A stretch of DNA of 64,000 nucleotides from Halomicrobium urmianum. GTDB taxonomy: Archaea; Halobacteriota; Halobacteria; Halobacteriales; Haloarculaceae. The notes beneath the pieces were generated by a model. That model saw only the letters and a program-made list of their open reading frames with translations, was not told the origin of the DNA and did not search any database. The stretch is taken from positions 2,728,001 to 2,792,000 of the forward strand of contig NZ_CP084090.1 of the NCBI RefSeq assembly GCF_020217425.1, in the 5' to 3' direction. Within the stretch, counting starts at the first letter, position 1. Each line of letters opens with the position of its first letter. The position numbers and the translations under genes are program-made. Below are positions 58,645 through 64,000 of this stretch, piece after piece.

Positions 58645-60116
58645 CGCTGTCCCTCCACGGTCAGGTCAGTCCGCTCCCCGAGCGCCTCGTCCACCGCGGC
58701 GATCAGCGCCCGGCCCTTCGCTAGCGTCTCCTCGTACTCCCGCTCCGGGACGGAGTCGTGGACGATCCCCGCGCCCACGCGGAGGTAATAGCGGGACTCG
58801 TAGCGCACGAGCGTCCGGATCAGGATGTTCAGCGTCGCCCGGTCGTCGAAGCCGAACAGGCCGACGGAGCCGGTGTAGGGGCCGCGACGGGTCGACTCGA
58901 GTTCGTCGATGATCTCCATCGTCCGGGGCTTTGGCGCGCCCGTGATCGTGCCGCCCGGGAAGACGGCGGCGACGGCGTCGGTCAGGTCCGCCCCCTCGCG
59001 TAGGCGGCCCTCGACCTTCGAGACGAGGTGCATCACCTCCGAGTAGCGGTCGACGCGGCGGTAGTCGGTGACCTCGACGGAGCCGAACTCGGAGACCTTC
59101 CCGAGGTCGTTGCGCTCCAGGTCGACCAGCATCGCGTGCTCGGCCCGCTCCTTCTCGTCGTCCAGCAGTTCCGATTCGAGTCGCTCGTCCGCTTCGGACG
59201 TCTCGCCGCGCGGTCGCGTCCCGGCGATGGGCTCCGTAGCGACCCGGTCGCCCTCGCGCTCCAGCAGGAGTTCCGGGCTCGCGCTGACGAGGTCGACGCC
59301 GGGGAACTCCACGAGCGCGGAGTACGGCGCGGGATTGACCTCGCGGAGCGCGTCGAACGCCTCGACGGGGTGGACTGCGGCGGGGGCGACTAGCCGCTGG
59401 GAAACGTTCGCCTGGAAGGTGTCGCCCTCGCGGACGTACTCCCTGACCGCCCGGACGCGGTCGGCGTAGGCCTCGCGCGTGCAGTCGCTCTCGAACTCGG
59501 CGGTCTCGGCGTCGACCGGCGGGTCGTCGACGACGGGGTCGCCCTCGACCGCCGCGCGGGCGAACTCCAGCGCGTGTTGCTTCCCGAACTCGTAGGCGAC
59601 GCCGGGACGGTCGAGCTCGTCGACGCGCGGACAGGCCGTCACCCGGAGCGTGACTTCGTCGCCCCGGGGCTCCTCCCACGCGGCCATCCGGTCGTAGGTG
59701 GCCAGTTGCAGGCGGGGGAGCGCCCGGTCGTAGACGGCCGACTCAGGCAGGTCCTCGAGTTCGCGTGCGACGTCGTAGGAGAGCCACCCCACCGCGCCGC
59801 AGGGGTAGGGCACGTCGCAGTCCCCCCGCACGAGCGTCTCGTCGGCGACGGCGTCGGCCAGCGTCGCGAGCGTCCCGCCCTCCGCGGAGCGCACCTCCGT
59901 GAACGACGCCGGTGCCGTCGCGAAGTACCCCCACCCGGACTGGTCTCCGGTCGTGGCCAGGTAGACGCCGCCGGCCCCGTCCCCGTCGCGGGCCCGGCGG
60001 TAGGCGGCGAAGGGGTCATCGACGTCGACCCGAACCTCGACCGGCACGCGAGCCCCGACCGGGGCGCCCTCGACGGCGTCGAGGAAGGCGGCCCGCTCCG
60101 TGACGACTGTCGGCAT
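58641..60116 (-). CDS. pabB: aminodeoxychorismate synthase component I
   Basis: 491 residues ([20 protein letters not shown]). Chorismate-binding domain: [120 protein letters not shown] (all conserved blocks of TrpE/PabB). GTxxRG and GAPK with the catalytic Lys are present. Adds ammonia to chorismate at C4. First gene of pabB-pabA-pabC; all overlap. Confidence 0.9.
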   Translation of the reverse strand: MPTVVTERAAFLDAVEGAPVGARVPVEVRVDVDDPFAAYRRARDGDGAGGVYLATTGDQSGWGYFATAPASFTEVRSAEGGTLATLADAVADETLVRGDCDVPYPCGAVGWLSYDVARELEDLPESAVYDRALPRLQLATYDRMAAWEEPRGDEVTLRVTACPRVDELDRPGVAYEFGKQHALEFARAAVEGDPVVDDPPVDAETAEFESDCTREAYADRVRAVREYVREGDTFQANVSQRLVAPAAVHPVEAFDALREVNPAPYSALVEFPGVDLVSASPELLLEREGDRVATEPIAGTRPRGETSEADERLESELLDDEKERAEHAMLVDLERNDLGKVSEFGSVEVTDYRRVDRYSEVMHLVSKVEGRLREGADLTDAVAAVFPGGTITGAPKPRTMEIIDELESTRRGPYTGSVGLFGFDDRATLNILIRTLVRYESRYYLRVGAGIVHDSVPEREYEETLAKGRALIAAVDEALGERTDLTVEGQR

Positions 60117-60214
60117 TACGCGACCTGTAGCGTGCCGCGACTAATTCCCTTGCGGTTAAAACCCGCAGCGACCGGCGACGCCGATCGACGAGCGGTCGAG
60201 ACGGGAGAGGTCGG

Positions 60215-60853
60215 TCAGAACTCCTCGGCCTGTTCGATCCAGCCGGAGATGCGCGTCTCGGAGAGGTCGGTCTGGGACGCGAGCTCCGCCGCGTCGGCGG
60301 CGGCCAGCTCGGCGACGGTCTCGACGCCGACGTTGTTCAGTCGGTCGCCGTAGGCCGGTCCGATGCCGTTGATCTCCGTGACCGGCGGGCTGTCCGACGC
60401 CTCGTCGGCGTCGGATTCCGGTTCCGCTTCGCTTTCGGATTCGGATTCCTCCTCGTCCTCGGATTCCGGTTCCGCTTCGTCCACGAACTCGGTTCCGGCG
60501 GTCGACTCCGGTTCGGCGTCGGTCTCGGACCCGTCGTCAGTATCGGCCGCCGCGTCGGACTCGCCCTCCTGAACGATATCGGCACCGGATCCGGCCGACC
60601 CGGCGTCGGAGTCGGTCTCCGCGCCGACCGACCCGGTGGCGGGTGCGGCGGTCGGTTCGTCTCCCGTCTCCGAACTGGTCCCGACGGTCGACCCCGACGC
60701 CCCCGCCTCGGTTCCCTTGACCGCGTTCTCGGACTCGGTCGAGGGTTCTCGCTCGACGGTGACCCCCGTGTCACCGGTCGACGAGCCCCCCGAGCCCGCC
60801 GACCGCTCCCCGTCGAGTCCCAGCGCGGCCTTCAGTTTCTCAAGCAGACCCAT
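60215..60853 (-). CDS. acidic low-complexity protein with a C-terminal helix-hairpin-helix domain
   Basis: 212 residues. N-terminal tip MGLLEKLKAALGLDGERSAG (amphipathic helix), then about 130 residues of Ser/Glu/Asp repeats (ESEDEEESESESEAEPESDA), and a C-terminal HhH domain VTEINGIGPAYGDRLNNVGV, ETVAELAAADAAELASQTDL, SETRISGWIEQAEEF like the one in DNA polymerase beta and 'DUF4332/HhH_5'-type proteins. DNA binding is possible. Its promoter overlaps the 3' end of aroE (TTAAGTG on the minus strand at about 60877-60883). Confidence 0.82.
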   Translation of the reverse strand: MGLLEKLKAALGLDGERSAGSGGSSTGDTGVTVEREPSTESENAVKGTEAGASGSTVGTSSETGDEPTAAPATGSVGAETDSDAGSAGSGADIVQEGESDAAADTDDGSETDAEPESTAGTEFVDEAEPESEDEEESESESEAEPESDADEASDSPPVTEINGIGPAYGDRLNNVGVETVAELAAADAAELASQTDLSETRISGWIEQAEEF

Positions 60854-60878
60854 ACCGTGACCTATTTGGCGCCGACAC

Positions 60879-61685
60879 TTAATGTTGTTTCAGTCCGTCG
60901 CGTAGGGCGTCGTTCATGGCCGCCACCGGGGCCTCCTGGCCGGTCCAGATCTCGAAGGCCTCGACGCCCTGGAAGAGCAGCATCCACGCGCCGTCCACCG
61001 TCCGGGCGCCAGCAGTCTCGGCGTCCCGGAGTAATCTCGTCTTAACGGGCGCGTACACCGCGTCCAGCACCGCGAGGTTCCCGTGAAGCGCGTCCGCCGG
61101 CACCGGCGATCGATCCTCCTCCATGCCCACGCTCGTGCAGTTGACCAGCACGTCGGCACCCGCCAGCAGGTCCGGCAGCGCGTCCAGCCCGTGGCCGGTC
61201 GCGCCGGGGACCTCCTCCGCGAGGGATTCGGCCGTCTCGACCGTCCGGTTGGCAACGGCCACGTCCATCCCCTCGTCGGCGAGGCCGAAGGCGACCGCCC
61301 GCCCCGCGCCGCCGGCACCGACCACGACCGCGTCGCCCTCGACGGCCGCGTCGTGGTGCTTCAGCGCCCTGACCGCCCCGACCGCGTCCGTGTTGTACCC
61401 GCGGGGCTCCTCGCCGGTCAGGTCGACCGTGTTGACCGCGCCGATGCGCTCGGCCAGCGGGTCCAGTTCGACCGCGTCGAGCACGGCCTGCTTGAAGGGG
61501 ATCGTCACGTTGAGGCCGGCGACGCCCAGCGTCGCAGCGCTCTCGACTGCCGCGGCGCCGGCGTCTTCCGCGGGTTCGAGCGTGACGTAGCGCGCGTCCA
61601 GTCCGAGTTCCTCGTAGGCCGCCTCGTGCATGGGCGGCGACAGCGAGTGTTCGACCGGGTTGCCGATGAGGCCGTAGACGTCCAT
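60879..61685 (-). CDS. aroE: shikimate dehydrogenase
   Basis: 268 residues from ATG 61683-61685 ([20 protein letters not shown]). Substrate site NPVEHSLSP (SLS), [20 protein letters not shown] with the catalytic Lys in [22 protein letters not shown] site [40 protein letters not shown], and the final [20 protein letters not shown]. Reduces 3-dehydroshikimate with NADPH. Together with pabABC this is an aromatic pathway cluster. A longer N-terminus (ATG at about 61711) is in frame but less typical. Confidence 0.94.
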   Translation of the reverse strand: MDVYGLIGNPVEHSLSPPMHEAAYEELGLDARYVTLEPAEDAGAAAVESAATLGVAGLNVTIPFKQAVLDAVELDPLAERIGAVNTVDLTGEEPRGYNTDAVGAVRALKHHDAAVEGDAVVVGAGGAGRAVAFGLADEGMDVAVANRTVETAESLAEEVPGATGHGLDALPDLLAGADVLVNCTSVGMEEDRSPVPADALHGNLAVLDAVYAPVKTRLLRDAETAGARTVDGAWMLLFQGVEAFEIWTGQEAPVAAMNDALRDGLKQH

Positions 61686-61807
61686 GTCCGGCAGGCCGGC
61701 CGCCGCCGACATTAACACGTCGGCTCCCGCCGGACGGCCGCTCGGGGACTGAACGACGGATACGGCGCGGTTACTTTGACGACTTCGCAAGATTTTCACC
61801 CCGACCG

Positions 61808-63211
61808 GTGCTGCGACACCGCATAGTGAGTCGCCTTAGCCACCCACTTACGTTGCTCGGCGCGGCGTTCGCGCTGACGGCCGGCTGGGTCGCCGTCTTC
61901 CTGTCGGGCACGACCCTCGGGGCCGTCTCGACCGTCGCCGTCAGTGGCATCGCCGTCCTGGGGGCATCGTTCCTGCTCGCGTGGGGTGCCGAGACGGCGG
62001 AGAAGGACGTCCCGCGAGCGTTCGCCATCGCCGTGCTCGCGGTGCTTGCGGTCGCCCCGGAGTACGCCGTCGACGCCCTCTACGCCTGGAATGCCGGTGC
62101 CGGCGGTGCAACGATCGAGGCCTGTTCGCAACTGACGCCCGCGGAGATCGAGGCCGGGGCGACGCCGCTGGCTGAGGCCTGTCACAGCGCCAACCTCGCC
62201 GTCGCCAACATGACCGGCGCCAACCGCATCCTCATCGGGATCGGCTGGGCGGGCATCGCCCTGTTCACCGTCTGGCGGGCGGCGCAGACACGGGATCCCG
62301 CCGTGATCGACCGCGACGGCGTGCTCGCCGACGCCGTCCGGCTCGACCGGGACATCGCCACCGAGGTCGCCTTCCTCTTCCTCGCGACCGGCTGGGCCTT
62401 CCTCGTCCCGCTGGGCGGCGGCATCGGGGCCGTCGATACGGCCTTCCTCGTCGGGCTGTACGTCGCCTACATCGGGATCATCATCAAGGGCGACATCGAG
62501 GCCGGCGAGGAACACGTGGGCGTCCCCCACTACCTCCAGTCGTGGGAGACGCCGCTGCGCCAGTTCGCGGTCCTCTTCCTGTTCTTCTACTCGGGCGCGA
62601 TGATCTTCACCGCCGTCGAGCCGTTCGCGCACGGCCTGGAGGAGATCGGCCTCCAGGCGGGGATCCCCTCCTTCTTCATGATCCAGTGGATCGCGCCGCT
62701 GGCCAGCGAATCCCCGGAGCTGATCGTCGTGGTCGTCCTCGTGAACAAGGCCCGCTCGACGGCCGGGTTCAACGCCCTGATCTCCTCGAAGCTCAACCAG
62801 TGGACGCTGCTGATCGGGACGCTGGCGGTCGTCTACTCGCTGTCGCTCGGCAGCTACAGCGTGCTCCCGTTCGACGCGAGGCAGTCCGCCGAGATCTGGA
62901 TTACGGCTGCACAGTCGTACTTCGCGCTGGCGCTGCTGGTCAACTTCGAGATCAGCGTCCGCGAGGCCGTCGTCCTGTTCGTCCTGTTCGTCTCGCAGGT
63001 CCTGCTCGAGTTCCTGCTCATACGGGATCTGATCGTGTTGCCGCTGTCCTCTCACGATCTGCTGCTCGCGTACGCCGGTCTGTACGGCGTCCTCGGGACG
63101 GCCCTGTTCGTCGCCCGTCGTGACGCGCTGAAGACGATGCTCGGGCTCGCCGCCGACGCCGCGCGGACGGCGTTCGGCCGAGAGCCGGTCCACGAGGAGT
63201 TCGCCGACTGA
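61808..63211 (+). CDS. Na+/Ca2+ exchanger family protein
   Basis: 467 residues from GTG 61808. About eleven membrane segments. The first alpha repeat is [20 protein letters not shown], the second in [20 protein letters not shown] (APxxSxxPE, Glu for ion binding) with [20 protein letters not shown]. An insert of hydrophilic residues is around [20 protein letters not shown]. The substrate ion is not certain (Ca2+ or others). The last codon overlaps the first ATG of dtdA (TGATG). Confidence 0.85.
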   Translation: MLRHRIVSRLSHPLTLLGAAFALTAGWVAVFLSGTTLGAVSTVAVSGIAVLGASFLLAWGAETAEKDVPRAFAIAVLAVLAVAPEYAVDALYAWNAGAGGATIEACSQLTPAEIEAGATPLAEACHSANLAVANMTGANRILIGIGWAGIALFTVWRAAQTRDPAVIDRDGVLADAVRLDRDIATEVAFLFLATGWAFLVPLGGGIGAVDTAFLVGLYVAYIGIIIKGDIEAGEEHVGVPHYLQSWETPLRQFAVLFLFFYSGAMIFTAVEPFAHGLEEIGLQAGIPSFFMIQWIAPLASESPELIVVVVLVNKARSTAGFNALISSKLNQWTLLIGTLAVVYSLSLGSYSVLPFDARQSAEIWITAAQSYFALALLVNFEISVREAVVLFVLFVSQVLLEFLLIRDLIVLPLSSHDLLLAYAGLYGVLGTALFVARRDALKTMLGLAADAARTAFGREPVHEEFAD

Positions 63212-64000
63212 TGCTCGCCGTCGTCGTCTCCGAGGCGGACGAGGCCTCCGAGCGCATCGGCGAGCAGTTGCTCGACGTCGCCGACTGGCGGGAGGGGACC
63301 GACGACGACCGACCGCCAGCCGACGGCGGCGGGACCGTCTACCGCCGCGACGGCGTCGAACTGCGGACCTTCGAGAAGCTGCACATCTACCTCGACGACC
63401 CCGCAGACGCCTTCTCGGACCCGGACTTGCTGGTCTTTGCGTCGCGCCACGCCGGCGAGACCGGCCCGCTGCTGACCGCCCACCACACGGGGAACTTCGG
63501 ACCGGCCGAGTACGGCGGCGAGGACGGGGCGCTGGCGCGCGCCTGCCCCTACGCGCATCGGCGCGTCGTCAACGCGCTGGCCGAGCACGCGCCCGACGGC
63601 TACGAGGTCGGGATGGAGGCGACACACCACGGCCCCAGCGACGTGGGCGTCCCGTCGATGTTCGTCGAGGTCGGCAGCGGCGAGGACGAGTGGCGCGACC
63701 CCGGAGCGGCGCGAGCCGTCGCCCGAGCCATCCTCGACCTCGCGGACGTCCCGCCCGACGCGCCCCGAGAAAACGCCGTGGGACGGAGTCCCACGAGCTC
63801 TCGTTCGGGGGCTCACGAGAACGGGTCCCGCCGCCACCTCGTCGGCCTCGGCGGCGGCCACTACGCGGCGCGCTTCGAGCGCGTCGTGCGGGAGACCGAC
63901 TGGTCGGTCGGCCACGTCGCCCCGGACTGGGGGCTCGACGACATGGGCGACCCGCGTGAGAACACCGACGTGATCGAGCGGGCCTTCGAGGCGAGTGCGG
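63211..64000 (+). CDS. dtdA: D-aminoacyl-tRNA deacylase (archaeal DTD2 type), 3' end cut by window
   Basis: Open from ATG 63211 to the window end (263 codons). DTD2 signatures: VVVSEADEASERIGEQLLDV, FEKLHIYLDDPADAFSDPDL, LLVFASRHAGETGPLLTAHH, TGNFGPAEYGGEDG, VGMEATHHGPSDVGVPSMFV, EVGSGEDEWRDPGAARAVAR, HLVGLGGGHYAARFERVVRE. Zn2+ enzyme that frees tRNA from D-amino acids. Between DAPRE and RRHLVGLGGG is an extra segment of about 18 residues (NAVGRSPTSSRSGAHENGSR) encoded by palindromic DNA. Coupled to the exchanger gene by overlap. Confidence 0.92.
   Translation, partial: MLAVVVSEADEASERIGEQLLDVADWREGTDDDRPPADGGGTVYRRDGVELRTFEKLHIYLDDPADAFSDPDLLVFASRHAGETGPLLTAHHTGNFGPAEYGGEDGALARACPYAHRRVVNALAEHAPDGYEVGMEATHHGPSDVGVPSMFVEVGSGEDEWRDPGAARAVARAILDLADVPPDAPRENAVGRSPTSSRSGAHENGSRRHLVGLGGGHYAARFERVVRETDWSVGHVAPDWGLDDMGDPRENTDVIERAFEASA
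63777..63824. repeat. palindromic repeat inside the dtdA reading frame
   Basis: CGTGGGAC-gga-GTCCCACG (63777-63795) is followed by TCTCGT...ACGAGA. Such short-loop palindromes are otherwise seen here only between genes. The segment stays in frame. Confidence 0.6.

Noticed and set aside
1-64000. rRNA, SRP RNA or RNase P RNA genes
   Set aside because: None of their conserved sequence blocks was seen on either strand.

Overview
The window comes from a halophilic archaeon (class Halobacteria). The DNA is strongly GC-rich with GC-ending codons, and nearly all proteins are very acidic. Promoters are archaeal TATA boxes, often about 27-30 bases before a start codon, which implies [11 protein letters not shown]RNAs. 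Hallmark genes include a Cdc48/PAN-type proteasomal ATPase, B-family DNA polymerase, Mre11-Rad50, halocyanin, a two-subunit 2-oxoacid:ferredoxin oxidoreductase and an intron-containing tRNA-Gln(UUG). Gene order around polB, suf, mre11 and pan matches what I remember of Haloferax volcanii. The fba-fbp pair and the mosaic of intergenic palindromes would fit a Haloarcula/Halomicrobium-type genus, but I cannot assign a genus.

Layout. 1-5.3 kb: a DUF371 end, a degenerate glycoside hydrolase family 2 protein, a conserved coiled-coil protein behind a structured leader, LysE and HD proteins. 5.3-7.3 kb: a GNAT-zinc finger fusion, a tiny membrane protein, and a tRNA-Gln locus that carries a 22-base duplicate of the tRNA 3' end and a broken HNH gene, the traces of an integrated element. 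7.3-15 kb (minus strand): SirR regulator, ferritin-like protein, sufD-sufB-sufC and polB. 15-21 kb: three small haloarchaeal proteins, rad50, mre11. 21-28 kb: PAN, a SIMPL lipoprotein-type secreted protein, regulators, a broken HTTM membrane gene and an aldo/keto reductase. 28-38 kb: class I aldolase and FBPase (gluconeogenesis), transporter, RIO-like kinase, RtcB, DoxX pair, endonuclease III. 38.3-39.1 kb: a gene-free 830-base block of inverted repeats. 39-46 kb: a respiratory operon (halocyanin, Rieske protein, split cytochrome b and small membrane partners). 46-51 kb: a divergent NAD-kinase-like protein, a geranylgeranyl-reductase-type flavoprotein divergent from an Asp-rich helical protein, and others. 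51-55.5 kb: a broken zinc-finger gene in an AT-rich patch, korA-korB and a ferredoxin-reductase-like protein. 55.5-64 kb: HTH-zinc ribbon, Rieske ferredoxin, DUF420, pabB-pabA-pabC, an HhH protein, aroE, a Na+/Ca2+ exchanger and dtdA (cut by the window end).

How the parts work together. sirR, the ferritin-like gene and sufCBD form an iron/Fe-S neighbourhood that could supply the many Fe-S proteins nearby (endonuclease III, Rieske proteins, Kor). aroE and pabABC link the shikimate pathway to p-aminobenzoate. The halocyanin operon looks like a bc1-type complex in which a membrane-anchored blue copper protein stands where cytochrome c1 would be.

Most notable signals: (1) a repeat module that starts within a few bases of the stop codon of three unrelated genes and looks like a two-way terminator; (2) a roughly 160-base imperfect inverted repeat of four mirrored blocks at 38.4-39.05 kb; (3) a patch of AT-ending codons in polB exactly at the NSLYG intein insertion site although no intein is present; (4) the tRNA-Gln integration scar; (5) a palindrome inserted in frame inside dtdA.
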